From: Thalassospira lucentensis | GTDB lineage: Bacteria; Pseudomonadota; Alphaproteobacteria; Rhodospirillales; Thalassospiraceae | Length of the DNA stretch: 64,000 nucleotides | Direction of reading: 5' to 3' | Assembly: GCF_001613805.1 (NCBI RefSeq) | Contig: NZ_LPVY01000005.1 | Location: forward strand, 434,001 to 498,000 | Part shown: in pieces, positions 43,296 through 52,543 of the stretch | Layout: each line of letters starts with the position of its first letter | How positions within the stretch are numbered: position 1 is the first letter of the stretch | Program-made: the position numbers and the translations under genes | The notes under the pieces: model-generated | Database searches by the model: none | The model's input: the letters and a program-made list of their open reading frames with translations, nothing else | What the model was told of the DNA's origin: nothing

Positions 43296-44483
43296 ATGGG
43301 ATCAGTGGACGAAAATTATGATGTCATCATTGTGGGCGGGGCTGTTATCGGAAGCTCCGCCGCATGGTTTTTGACCGGGCGGGATGATTTCAAGGGCCGT
43401 GTTCTGGTCATTGAAAAAGACCCGAATTATGAATTCTGTTCGACAACCCTGTCGGCGGCCTCGATCCGTCAGCAGTTTTCGACCCCGATCAATATTGAAA
43501 TGTCGGGTTTTGGCATTGAATTCCTGCGCAACCTGAAACGTGATCTTGATCCCGAAGTCGATATTTCCTTCCATGAAAAGGGCTATCTGGTTCTGGCTAC
43601 CGAGTCCGGGCGCGATATCCTGCGTCAGAATCACGCAACCCAGACCAAGCTGGGGGCCGACATCGTCTGGATGGAACCCGACGAACTGGCGGCCAAATAT
43701 CCGTGGATGAGCACATCCGATCTGGCGGCGGCCTGCTGGGGCCGTACCGGCGAGGGATGGTTTGATGCCTATTCCCTGATGCAATCCTTCCGCAAACAGG
43801 CCCGCCGTCAGGGGGCCGATTATATCGACGGCGAAGTTGTCGAGGTTCTGCGCGATGGCGATCAGGTCACGGGTGTGGTCCTGAAAGATGGACGGCGGTT
43901 TGGCTGCGGGGCGCTGATTAACGCGGCGGGAACCGGTGGATCAAAAGTTGCCCGCATGGCGGGGCTTGAAATCCCGGTCGAGCCGCGCAAACGGTGCATC
44001 TTTGTGTTTGATTGCCGTGATGCGGCCGACATTAACGCGGCCTGCCCGATGCTGATTGATCCAAGTGGCCTTTATGTCCGCCCCGAAGGCGATCTTTTCA
44101 TTACGGGCATTGCACCGCCCGCGGACCGTGATCCGGAATGCTGGGACTTCGAAGTCGATTACAGCCTGTTTGACGATATCATCTGGCCGGGACTTTACGA
44201 GCGTTGCGAACGGTTTGAGGCGATCAAGATGGTCAATGCCTGGGCCGGGCATTATTCCTATAACCTGCTTGATCAGAACGCGATCATCGGTCCGCATCCC
44301 GAGGTAAAGAACTTCTTCTTTGCCAATGGTTTTTCGGGCCACGGATTGCAGCAAAGCCCGGCAGTTGGCCGTGGCCTTTCGGAACTGATCGTCGCAGGCC
44401 ATTACCAGACCCTTGATATGTCCGTGTTCGGCTATGAGCGCATCCGCGACAATGCCCCGGTTCTGGAACTGAACGTGATTTAA
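43296..44483 (+). CDS. FAD-dependent amine/amino acid oxidoreductase (DAO family)
   Basis: This 395-residue FAD oxidoreductase begins with an ADP-binding motif DVIIVGGAVIGSSAAWFL, and also has STTLSAASIRQQFS, LINAAGTGGSKVA and a C-terminal FANGFSGHGLQQSPAVGRGLSEL typical of DadA/sarcosine-oxidase/FOXRED1-like enzymes. In this operon the most economical role is oxidation of L-pipecolate (AmaA function) or of a D-amino acid feeding 2-aminoadipate semialdehyde. The substrate is inferred from context, not from residues. Confidence 0.85.
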   Translation: MGSVDENYDVIIVGGAVIGSSAAWFLTGRDDFKGRVLVIEKDPNYEFCSTTLSAASIRQQFSTPINIEMSGFGIEFLRNLKRDLDPEVDISFHEKGYLVLATESGRDILRQNHATQTKLGADIVWMEPDELAAKYPWMSTSDLAAACWGRTGEGWFDAYSLMQSFRKQARRQGADYIDGEVVEVLRDGDQVTGVVLKDGRRFGCGALINAAGTGGSKVARMAGLEIPVEPRKRCIFVFDCRDAADINAACPMLIDPSGLYVRPEGDLFITGIAPPADRDPECWDFEVDYSLFDDIIWPGLYERCERFEAIKMVNAWAGHYSYNLLDQNAIIGPHPEVKNFFFANGFSGHGLQQSPAVGRGLSELIVAGHYQTLDMSVFGYERIRDNAPVLELNVI

Positions 44484-44545
44484 ATCGATTTCGTAACGAA
44501 TATTCGAAATCAATAACTTAACGATGAAAGCCGGAGCAACCCCAC

Positions 44546-45889
44546 ATGCCCCGTGACGATATGACCAACCAGACACAAGATGCCGCGATGGACGCCACCA
44601 CTGTCACGGCACGCCAGAAACACAGCGTTTCAAATGGTATTCGCACTCTGCACCCGATTTATCTGGATCGGGCGCTTAATGCCGAAGCCTGGGATATCGA
44701 TGGCAATCGTTATATCGATTTCATCGGCGGGATCGGGGTGCTGAATACCGGGCATCGCAATCCGGTCGTGATGGACCGTGTGGCAGCGCAGTGCGAACGT
44801 TTTACCCATTCGTGCTTTAACGCGTTGCCCCATGAACCTTATGTCGCGGTAACCGATTGGCTGGCGCAAAACTGCCCGATTGAAGGTCCGGCAAAATCGA
44901 TGCTTACCAATTCCGGGGCGGAGGCGATGGAAAATGCCCTCAAACTCGCCCGCGCCTTTACCGGCCGGACGGGTGTTCTGGCCTTTGAAGGGGCGTTTCA
45001 TGGCCGAACCCTTGCGACCCTTGCGCTGACGGGCAAAACCAAACCCTACAAGACCGGGCTTGGGCCGCTTCCGGGGCCGGTTTACCATTTGCCATATCCC
45101 TGCCGTGAAACCGGTGTATCGGTGGCCGATGCAATGGACGCAATTGCCAGATTGTTTGCCGTATCGGTCGACCCCGGAAGCATCGGTGCCGTGGTGATCG
45201 AACCCGTGCAGGGCGAAGGTGGTTTCAGGGCGTGCGACGCGGCGTTCCTTGCCGAACTGCGCCGTCTTTGCGATGCCAATGGCATGGTTCTGATCGCTGA
45301 TGAAATCCAGTCGGGCTTTGGCCGGACGGGTAAGATGTTCGCCATCGAGCATGCCAATGTCTGCCCCGACATCCTCGTGATGGGCAAGGGCATTGGCGGT
45401 GGTTTCCCGCTGGCGGCGATCACGGGGGCGGAGGATGTAATGAATGCCCTGCTGCCCGGTGGTCTGGGCGGAACCTATTCCGGCAATCCGGTGGCCTGTG
45501 CGGCGGCAACCGGTGTGTTCGAGGTGCTGGAAACAGACGGCATTTTGAACCGTGCCAAGCAGCTTGGCGAAAAATATGCCACCCATATTTCCTGGTTGCG
45601 TGATTTGCCCGGCGGGCATGTGATTGGCGCGATGCGGGGTATTGGCGCAATGCGCGCCTTCGAATTGATCGCAGATGACGGGGCACCGTCGCCGAAACGT
45701 CTGCAAACATTATTGCAACTGGCCCGTGCAAGCGGGCTATTGTTGATGCCAAGTGGTGAACACGCCAATGTGGTGCGCCTTCTGGCCCCGCTGACCATTC
45801 CGTTCGAACAGGTCGATGAAGCTTTTGCCATCATCGGCAAGTTGCTGCCAAAGCTGGCGGCGGTGTCGGATGCGGATGACCGGTCGTGA
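44546..45889 (+). CDS. Class-III PLP aminotransferase, probable 2-aminoadipate transaminase
   Basis: This 447-residue PLP enzyme of the GABA/ornithine transaminase class has LTNSGAEAMENALKLAR (PLP phosphate binding), GAFHGRTLATL, Asp252 in LIADEIQSGFGRTG and the Schiff-base Lys281 in GKGIGGGFP. Sequence alone suggests 4-aminobutyrate aminotransferase. A relative in Pseudomonas putida acts on 2-aminoadipate, and the neighbouring amaB and hglS genes make that the preferred reading here. Confidence 0.85.
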   Translation: MPRDDMTNQTQDAAMDATTVTARQKHSVSNGIRTLHPIYLDRALNAEAWDIDGNRYIDFIGGIGVLNTGHRNPVVMDRVAAQCERFTHSCFNALPHEPYVAVTDWLAQNCPIEGPAKSMLTNSGAEAMENALKLARAFTGRTGVLAFEGAFHGRTLATLALTGKTKPYKTGLGPLPGPVYHLPYPCRETGVSVADAMDAIARLFAVSVDPGSIGAVVIEPVQGEGGFRACDAAFLAELRRLCDANGMVLIADEIQSGFGRTGKMFAIEHANVCPDILVMGKGIGGGFPLAAITGAEDVMNALLPGGLGGTYSGNPVACAAATGVFEVLETDGILNRAKQLGEKYATHISWLRDLPGGHVIGAMRGIGAMRAFELIADDGAPSPKRLQTLLQLARASGLLLMPSGEHANVVRLLAPLTIPFEQVDEAFAIIGKLLPKLAAVSDADDRS

Positions 45890-45923
45890 TCGCCGTAAAA
45901 CTCAAAAAGAAGGGAGCTTAACC

Positions 45924-47423
45924 GTGAGTTTCAAAAACATTCTGACCGAACTGGGCCTGTCCGAGGCCGAGATTTCCAATGGTACGCTTAAGGTTCAGAC
46001 CCCGGTTGACGGTTCTGAAATTGCGGCTGTTGCCGAAACCGATCCGTCGGAAATGAACGACATCATTGCGCGTTCGAAAAAGGCATTTGCCCAGTGGCGT
46101 CAGGTGCCCGGCCCGCGCCGTGGTGAACTGGCCCGTCTTCTGGGCGAGGAACTGCGCGCGGTCAAGGAACCGCTGGGACGTCTGGTGTCGCTTGAATGCG
46201 GCAAGATCTATCAGGAAGGTCTTGGCGAAGTTCAGGAAATGATCGATATCTGCGATTTTGCCGTCGGCCTGTCGCGTCAGCTTTACGGTCTGACCATCGC
46301 GTCCGAACGTCCGGGCCATAAAATGATGGAAAACTGGCATCCGCTGGGCGTTGTTGGCGTCATTTCGGCGTTTAACTTCCCGGTTGCCGTCTGGTCTTGG
46401 AATACCGCGCTTGCACTGGTCTGCGGGAACTCGGTGATCTGGAAACCGTCGGAAAAAACCCCGCTTACCGCCCTTGCCTGCCAGAAAATCTTTGAAAAGG
46501 CATTGGCGAAATTTGGTGATGCGCCGGAAGGCCTGCATCATGTCGTCATCGGCGATCGTCGCATTGGCGAAGCCCTTACCGACAGCCATGATGTGGCACT
46601 TGTTTCGGCAACCGGTTCGACCCGTATGGGCCGCGAAGTTGCCCCGCGTGTGGCGGAACGTTTTGGCCGTACCATCCTGGAACTGGGTGGCAACAATGCC
46701 ATGATCGTGACCCCGTCTGCCGACCTTGATATGACTGTGCGTGCGGTGGTCTTCTCGGCGGTTGGCACCTGTGGCCAGCGTTGCACATCCCTGCGTCGCG
46801 TGATTGTCCATAAGGACGTCAAAGACGAATTGCTGCCGAAAATCGTTGCTGCCTATAAATCGGTAAAGATTGGCGATCCGCTTGCCGATGGTACGCTTGT
46901 CGGCCCGCTGATTGACGAAGACAGCTTCAACAACATGCAAACTGCCCTTGCCAATGCGAAAAAGGATGGCGGGAAAGTGCATGGCGGTGAACGTACACTG
47001 GCCGATCAGTATCCGAACGCCTATTACGTCACCCCTGCGGTTGTTGAAATGCCGTCGCAGACCGAAACCGTACGCAACGAGACCTTTGCGCCAATCCTGT
47101 ATGTCATGACCTATGAAACGCTTGAAGAAGCCATTGCGCTTCAGAACGGCGTGCCCCAGGGCCTGTCATCCTGCATCTTCTCGACCGATCTGCGGGAAAC
47201 CGAACTGTTCCTGTCGGCGGTTGGTTCGGATTGCGGGATCGCCAACGTCAATATCGGCCCGTCGGGTGCGGAAATCGGCGGTGCGTTTGGCGGTGAAAAA
47301 GAAACCGGTGGCGGACGTGAATCGGGTTCGGACGCATGGAAAGGCTATATGCGTCGTGCGACCAACACGATCAACTATTCCCGCGAACTGCCGCTGGCGC
47401 AGGGGATTAAATTCGATATCTGA
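45924..47423 (+). CDS. amaB: L-aminoadipate-semialdehyde/piperideine-6-carboxylate dehydrogenase (ALDH7, AmaB-like)
   Basis: This 499-residue aldehyde dehydrogenase oxidises 2-aminoadipate 6-semialdehyde to 2-aminoadipate. Catalytic Glu253 (LELGGNNAM) and Cys287 (GQRCTSL) are present, and the C-terminal GSDAWKGYMRRATNTINYS and LPLAQGIKF match the antiquitin/ALDH7A1 branch. I chose GTG 45924 because AGGGAG precedes it; an upstream ATG at 45816 would overlap the aminotransferase. Fourth gene of the operon, followed by a hairpin terminator. Confidence 0.92.
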   Translation: MSFKNILTELGLSEAEISNGTLKVQTPVDGSEIAAVAETDPSEMNDIIARSKKAFAQWRQVPGPRRGELARLLGEELRAVKEPLGRLVSLECGKIYQEGLGEVQEMIDICDFAVGLSRQLYGLTIASERPGHKMMENWHPLGVVGVISAFNFPVAVWSWNTALALVCGNSVIWKPSEKTPLTALACQKIFEKALAKFGDAPEGLHHVVIGDRRIGEALTDSHDVALVSATGSTRMGREVAPRVAERFGRTILELGGNNAMIVTPSADLDMTVRAVVFSAVGTCGQRCTSLRRVIVHKDVKDELLPKIVAAYKSVKIGDPLADGTLVGPLIDEDSFNNMQTALANAKKDGGKVHGGERTLADQYPNAYYVTPAVVEMPSQTETVRNETFAPILYVMTYETLEEAIALQNGVPQGLSSCIFSTDLRETELFLSAVGSDCGIANVNIGPSGAEIGGAFGGEKETGGGRESGSDAWKGYMRRATNTINYSRELPLAQGIKFDI

Positions 47424-47451
47424 TTTTATTGCTGATCAGGTTCTAACAATG

Positions 47452-47484
47452 AAACGCCGCTGATTATTCGGCGGCGTTTTCAAT
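47452..47484. terminator. Hairpin terminator between amaB and the AbiC-like gene
   Basis: Nine-bp perfect stem AAACGCCGC / GCGGCGTTT (47452-47460, 47471-47479) with a ten-base loop and a T-rich end. It overlaps the 3' end of the convergent AbiC-like gene and could serve both. Confidence 0.75.
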
Positions 47485-48297
47485 TCCAAATGCTTTCTCA
47501 GAAAAGTAAATCTTGTGATCTTTCTCAAGTAATTGGTTCCCCGGAAGGTTGTCAAATAGCGCGTGATTTTCGGCTATTGTTTTGAACTTTCTGCCTTGTT
47601 CAGAAAAGCTATTGTAAAATAGCAACTTCAATTCTTGATTTGACAATTGGGATCGCACCATTCGGGAGTGGTGTTTTCTTGTATGATCACTTTGGTCGAT
47701 GAATTTGAATATGTTGTATAAATACCTAAAATAATGAGATATCTTATTAGAATATCCGTTCATAAAAAATGTAGAAAAATTATTTATAATTTCTGATTTT
47801 GTATATGGTCTATCTTCAATAATATTATATTCTGTTATTATGTAATCTTTGTATTTTTTGTCCATTAATTGACAAATGTATTCAATCGCATCACGGCCTT
47901 TGAAAGTCTTTTTTACGTTGTCATGTTCGATTTCTATCGAATCTACAATTTCGTTAAACATGGACAACATTTGAAATAAAGTGTTTTCAAATTTTTGTGC
48001 GTTTATTTGCTCGGATTGAATCTCAAGTGCATCAGCTGACCGTATGAGTTCATTTCTCGTTAGTGACAGCTCCTTACGTTGAAGTGCGATAGTTAGCAGC
48101 AAGCCAAGCACAGTCACAAAGGTGAAAATTGGATTTAGAGTTCCGCCAAAAAAGTCACCCCATTGCCCCAGACCCTTGAAAAGTTCTGGATCTCTGACGC
48201 CAAACCACAGCAATCCTAGTCCAGTTAATGCTGCAACAATTACAGAAATAACAAAGGCAATTGTAGGCCAGTTATTTTCTTTTACATTGTCGCTCAT
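47464..48297 (-). CDS. Putative phage abortive infection protein, AbiC-like (putAbiC)
   Basis: This 277-residue membrane protein has two N-terminal helices (about 12-33 and 53-72) separated by WGDFFGGTLNP, then LLTIALQRKELSLTRNEL and a long helical cytoplasmic part with FENTLFQMLSMFNEIVDSI and ISHYFRYLYNIFKFID. This arrangement matches the putAbiC family of abortive-infection proteins. I chose ATG 48297; the frame is open to 48405. The gene is strikingly AT-rich compared with its neighbours, which suggests recent acquisition. It forms its own transcript, convergent with amaB. Confidence 0.8.
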   Translation of the reverse strand: MSDNVKENNWPTIAFVISVIVAALTGLGLLWFGVRDPELFKGLGQWGDFFGGTLNPIFTFVTVLGLLLTIALQRKELSLTRNELIRSADALEIQSEQINAQKFENTLFQMLSMFNEIVDSIEIEHDNVKKTFKGRDAIEYICQLMDKKYKDYIITEYNIIEDRPYTKSEIINNFSTFFMNGYSNKISHYFRYLYNIFKFIDQSDHTRKHHSRMVRSQLSNQELKLLFYNSFSEQGRKFKTIAENHALFDNLPGNQLLEKDHKIYFSEKAFGIENAAE

Positions 48298-48354
48298 AGG
48301 TGGCTTCTCGTCATGTTTCCATGCTTTCAATGGTTGCATGATGTACCGCTTAAT

Positions 48355-48387
48355 TAAATAAAAAAACGGCCCCGAAGGGACCGTTTT
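48355..48387 (-). terminator. Terminator of sodB
   Basis: Inverted repeat 48363-48373 / 48377-48387 (one mismatch that becomes a G-U pair in the minus-strand RNA), followed on the minus strand by a T-run. It lies just downstream of the sodB stop and upstream of the AbiC-like gene. Confidence 0.8.
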
Positions 48388-48416
48388 CTTTAATTCTGTT
48401 TCCAAGCTTTGGCTGA

Positions 48417-49022
48417 TTAGCCAGCCTTCGAGAAACGCTCTGCAACATATTCCCAGTTAACCAGGTCGTTGATGAACGCTTTGACATAGTCCGGGCGCGC
48501 GTTGCGGTAATCGATGTAGTAGGAGTGTTCCCACACATCGCAACCGAGCAGCGGGGTCTGACCGTGAACCAGCGGGTTTTCCGCGTTCGGGGTTTTGGTC
48601 ACGACCAGCTTGCCGGATTTGTCGAGTGCCAGCCAGCACCAGCCCGAACCGAACTGGGTCACACCAGCCTGAATGAAGGCTTCCTTGAAGGCATCGACGG
48701 AGCCGAAATCTTCAACGATTTTCTTTTCCAGTTCGCCCGGAATGTTGCCGCCGCCATTTTTCTTCATCATCTGCCAGAACTCGATATGGTTCCAGTGCTG
48801 GGCAGCGTTGTTGAAGAGGCCGGCTTTGGATGCATCGCCATAGGATGCAACAACGATTTCTTCGAGCGACTTGCCTTCAAGGCCGGAACCTTCGAGCAGC
48901 TTGTTGCCGTTCACAACATAGGCGTTGTGGTGTTTGTCATGGTGAAACTCAAGGGTTTCAGCCGACATGACCGGTGCAAGCGCGTCATAGGCATAGGGGA
49001 GTGCAGGGAGTTCAAGAGCCAT
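48417..49022 (-). CDS. sodB: Superoxide dismutase, Fe type
   Basis: This 201-residue cytoplasmic enzyme dismutates superoxide. The four metal ligands are His27 (EFHHDKHH), His76 (AAQHWNH), Asp162 and His166 (DVWEH). Gln75 in the NNAAQHWNH motif is the usual Fe-SOD marker (Mn enzymes have Gly there). There is no signal peptide. It is a single gene with its own terminator and a long upstream region. Confidence 0.95.
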   Translation of the reverse strand: MALELPALPYAYDALAPVMSAETLEFHHDKHHNAYVVNGNKLLEGSGLEGKSLEEIVVASYGDASKAGLFNNAAQHWNHIEFWQMMKKNGGGNIPGELEKKIVEDFGSVDAFKEAFIQAGVTQFGSGWCWLALDKSGKLVVTKTPNAENPLVHGQTPLLGCDVWEHSYYIDYRNARPDYVKAFINDLVNWEYVAERFSKAG

Positions 49023-49447
49023 GATACAGATCCTCGACTTTCGTTATTGGTTTGTGCGGTCAGCACAGGGCTGATGCAACATATCCCCATTACCGCCTGC
49101 CGTAAAAGTGAAAATCCCGTGCAACCTGTTGGAAAACTTGTTGCTCTGGATGATCATTGCCTTTTGGCGGGTTCGGAAACGGGCATGATGGAAAACCTCG
49201 TGGTCCTAATCCTCGGCCTTTATCTAGGTCAAAGGCAGCAGCACGCAATGGCCAGACGGGCTTTGCGAATTGAGTTACGCTGCATATCCCTTAAACAAGC
49301 GAGCCTGCGCATCGTTCCATGAATAGGGAAATTTTCTGAAATCGGTGAATGATCCCCCGACCAGTGGCTTTGTAAAAATCCCCGTGGTTCCGATAGCATC
49401 GTGTTATCGGGCGCGTTGTACCCCGAGCCGTCAAACCGGCCAGTCCG
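49023..49447. other. 425-bp non-coding gap upstream of sodB
   Basis: No convincing gene, tRNA or repeat is seen. It should hold the sodB promoter. Open frames across it have no ribosome site or family resemblance. A small RNA cannot be excluded. Confidence 0.5.
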
Positions 49448-49753
49448 TTATTCCTTGTATAGGCTGACCATGTTTTGAATGTCGGTACCATTGCGGATCA
49501 TGACGTCATATTCCCCCTTTTGCAGGCGGGAAATATCGATACGGCACGGGAAAGAGCCGCAATCTTTGTTCAGCGCAATCGATCCGTCCTGAAAGGACAG
49601 GATGACTTCGCCTTTTGCCTGATCAGCATGGATGGTGACACTGTCGGTGGTCGCTTTCGGTGCGACACGGATTGCAGCCAGTGCGGCTGTCGTCACTGTC
49701 AAAACTCCGACGAGGGCGATTACAACCGGCTTGCTGCGCAAAGATCTAAACAT
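49448..49753 (-). CDS. Small membrane-anchored or secreted protein, unknown
   Basis: I do not recognise this 101-residue protein. It has an N-terminal hydrophobic segment (SKPVVIALVGVLTVTTAALAAI, about 8-29), which may be an uncleaved anchor or signal, and an exported part with CGSFPC (possible disulphide) and repeated beta-like stretches. ATG 49753 follows GAGGAA; upstream open sequence to 49858 has no better start. It looks like a single gene between sodB and tex. Confidence 0.6.
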   Translation of the reverse strand: MFRSLRSKPVVIALVGVLTVTTAALAAIRVAPKATTDSVTIHADQAKGEVILSFQDGSIALNKDCGSFPCRIDISRLQKGEYDVMIRNGTDIQNMVSLYKE

Positions 49754-49867
49754 GTTGTTTCCTCGCGCTTCTTTTTGGTGATGCAAAGATGCGCGGTGAA
49801 GACGGGAAAATGGGGGCGCAAATGCGGCATTTCCGTGCCGAATGTTTCGATTTTCCAACCGTCACAC

Positions 49868-49903
49868 GTAAAAAGCCCCCTGAACAAAAGGTTAGGGGGC
49901 TTT
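49868..49903 (-). terminator. Terminator of tex
   Basis: Ten-bp perfect stem AAAGCCCCCT / AGGGGGCTTT (49872-49881, 49894-49903), followed on the minus strand by a T-run. It lies downstream of the tex stop codon. Confidence 0.85.
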
Positions 49904-49940
49904 CTACAATCAGTTGAGATGCGAAATTTTTATGAAATCT

Positions 49941-52310
49941 CTATTTCCGGCGTTCCATTGCGGCCTTGAGAGCCGCGGCCATGGCACCACCGTCATTTCC
50001 GGTATTGCCCTGACCGCCTTGATGATTTCCGCCGCGTTGCGGGTTGTGCCGCCCGGTGTTTGTGCGTGCCTGATGGCCGGGATTGCTTTGATTGCCACGG
50101 GACTCGGTACGCTTTTCACGGGTGCCTTCATAATCCGGGGCCGATTTCATCGACAGACCGATACGTTTGCGCGGCGCATCGACTTCCATGACGGTAACCG
50201 ACACGATCTGTCCCGCCTTGACGACTTCACGCGGGTCGGAAACGAATTTGTCGGCCAGTTGCGAAATATGAACCAGCCCGTCCTGATGGACACCGATATC
50301 CACAAATGCCCCGAAATTGGTGACGTTGGTGACGGTACCTTCAAGTTTCATACCTGTCTTGAGGTCCTTGATCTCGTTCACGCCATCGGTAAATTTCGCG
50401 GTCTTGAATTCCGGGCGCGGATCACGGCCAGGTTTATCAAGTTCGGCCAGAATGTCGCGGATGGTCGGGACGCCGAACACATCATCGGCATAATCATCCG
50501 GGCGCAGCGTTTTGATAAATGGCGAGTCGCCAATCAGGTCTGCCAGCGGTTTGTTGGAACGCGTGCTGATGCGTTCCACCAGTTTATAGGCTTCCGGATG
50601 CACCGCCGATGCATCCAGCGGGTTTTCACCGCCGCGGATGCGCAGGAAGCCGGCACATTGTTCGAACGCTTTGGGGCCAAGGCGTTCGACCTTGCGCAAA
50701 TCGGTACGCGAACGGAACGCGCCGTTGATATCGCGATAGCCGACAATATTGCGCGCCAGTGTTTCCGAAAGTCCGGCAACACGGGTCAGCAACGGAATAG
50801 ACGCGGTATTAAGGTCAACACCCACACCGTTCACGCAATCCTCGACCACAGCATCGAGCGATTTGGCCAGTTTGGTTTCCGATACGTCGTGCTGATACTG
50901 CCCGACACCAATGGATTTTGGTTCGATCTTCACCAGTTCTGCCAACGGGTCCTGCAGGCGGCGCGCGATGGATACCGCCCCACGCAGCGACACATCCAGA
51001 TCCGGGAATTCCTCGGCGGCAAATTGTGACGCGGAATAAATCGATGCACCGGACTCGTTGACAATGACCTTGGTTGCCTTAAGAGCCGGGAAGCGTTTGA
51101 GTAACTGACCAGCAAGCTCATCGGTTTCACGCGAATAGGTGCCATTGCCAATGGCGATCAGTTCGATCTTGTGGCGTGCTGCTAGGGCCGCCAGCGTATT
51201 CAGCGCCCCTTCGACGTCATTGCGCGGCTGGAACGGGTAAACGGTTGCGGTATCAACCATCTTGCCGGTGGCATCAATCACGGCAACCTTAACACCGGTA
51301 CGGACCCCCGGATCAAGACCCATGGTGGCCTTCTGCCCGGCAGGTGCGGCAAGCAGCAGGTCCTTGAGGTTATCGGCAAAGACCTTGATCGCGTCTTCCT
51401 CGGCGCGGTCACGAAGCGTGCCGAACAGGTCAAGTTCGATGGATAGCGACAATTTGACCCGCCAGGTCCAGCGAACCGTATCGACCAGCCATTTATCCGC
51501 GGCACGGCCACGATCCGCAATACCGACATGGGCGGAAATCATGATCTCGGCCCGGCCCTGCTCGGCCCGGGGGCGGTCTTCGTCGGCGGCACCCAGGGTC
51601 AGTTTAAGTTGCAGGATGTTTTCGTTGCGGCCTCTGAACAGGGCCAAGGCGCGATGCGACGGGCAGGTTTTGATTTTTTCGGAATGTTCGAAATAGTCGG
51701 AAAACTTGGCACCTTCGGCCTGTTTGCCATCAATCACGCTGGCGCTGATTTCGCCGTCATTCCACAAAAGATCACGCAGTTTGGCGACCAGATCGGCATC
51801 CTCGGCAAAGCGCTCCATCAGGATTTGACGGGCACCATCAAGGGCGGCCTTGGTATCTTCGACGCCTTTTTCGGCATCGACGTATTTGGCAGCTTCGGTT
51901 TCCGGATCAAGGTTCGGATTGCCATACAGATCATCTGCCAGCGGCTCCAGCCCGGCCTCGCGGGCAATCTGGGCCTTGGTGCGGCGCTTTTTCTTATAGG
52001 GCAGGTACAAATCTTCAAGGCGGGTTTTGGTATCTGCCTCGTTGATGGCCTTTTCCAGTTCCGGCGTCAGTTTTTCCTGTTCGCGGATGCTTTCAAGCAC
52101 GCTTGAACGGCGTTCTTCAAGCTCGGTCAGATAGCGCAGGCGTTCTTCCAGCGTACGAAGTTGGGTATCATCAAGACCGCCAGTTTTTTCTTTGCGGTAA
52201 CGGGCGATGAATGGAACGGTTGACCCTTCATTGAGCATCTCGATGGTGGCAATGACCTGTTCGGGTCTAACCGAAAGCTCTTCGGCGATACGCTGGGGAA
52301 TTGGACGCAT
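49941..52310 (-). CDS. tex: Tex-family RNA-binding transcription accessory protein
   Basis: This 789-residue cytoplasmic nucleic-acid-binding protein has the usual Tex order: helical N-terminus, YqgF/RNase-H-like domain ([16 protein letters not shown]), helix-hairpin-helix repeats ([28 protein letters not shown]) and a C-terminal S1 domain ([33 protein letters not shown]). The last ~65 residues are a low-complexity Gly/Asn/Gln/Arg/His-rich tail, longer than needed for the fold. ATG 52310 follows AAGGAG. Confidence 0.95.
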   Translation of the reverse strand: MRPIPQRIAEELSVRPEQVIATIEMLNEGSTVPFIARYRKEKTGGLDDTQLRTLEERLRYLTELEERRSSVLESIREQEKLTPELEKAINEADTKTRLEDLYLPYKKKRRTKAQIAREAGLEPLADDLYGNPNLDPETEAAKYVDAEKGVEDTKAALDGARQILMERFAEDADLVAKLRDLLWNDGEISASVIDGKQAEGAKFSDYFEHSEKIKTCPSHRALALFRGRNENILQLKLTLGAADEDRPRAEQGRAEIMISAHVGIADRGRAADKWLVDTVRWTWRVKLSLSIELDLFGTLRDRAEEDAIKVFADNLKDLLLAAPAGQKATMGLDPGVRTGVKVAVIDATGKMVDTATVYPFQPRNDVEGALNTLAALAARHKIELIAIGNGTYSRETDELAGQLLKRFPALKATKVIVNESGASIYSASQFAAEEFPDLDVSLRGAVSIARRLQDPLAELVKIEPKSIGVGQYQHDVSETKLAKSLDAVVEDCVNGVGVDLNTASIPLLTRVAGLSETLARNIVGYRDINGAFRSRTDLRKVERLGPKAFEQCAGFLRIRGGENPLDASAVHPEAYKLVERISTRSNKPLADLIGDSPFIKTLRPDDYADDVFGVPTIRDILAELDKPGRDPRPEFKTAKFTDGVNEIKDLKTGMKLEGTVTNVTNFGAFVDIGVHQDGLVHISQLADKFVSDPREVVKAGQIVSVTVMEVDAPRKRIGLSMKSAPDYEGTREKRTESRGNQSNPGHQARTNTGRHNPQRGGNHQGGQGNTGNDGGAMAAALKAAMERRK

Positions 52311-52543
52311 GGTTTCTCCTTGGTTTGCTCGTCTGCCTGAAATAGCGGCTTTGTCCACCTACGAAAAGGGTATGTTTGTCCAAATTTCTGACAAAGCTTG
52401 GATCAGGATTCAGCTTTTGATTCCAGTGGTCTGAAATCCCTGGGGTTTGTGTGGGTTAACTTGGTCAGTATGAAGCTTGCCGATTTCCTATCAGGACGGT
52501 ATTGCTGTGCTAAGCACAGATCCGAAATTCAGGTGAAAAGTTA

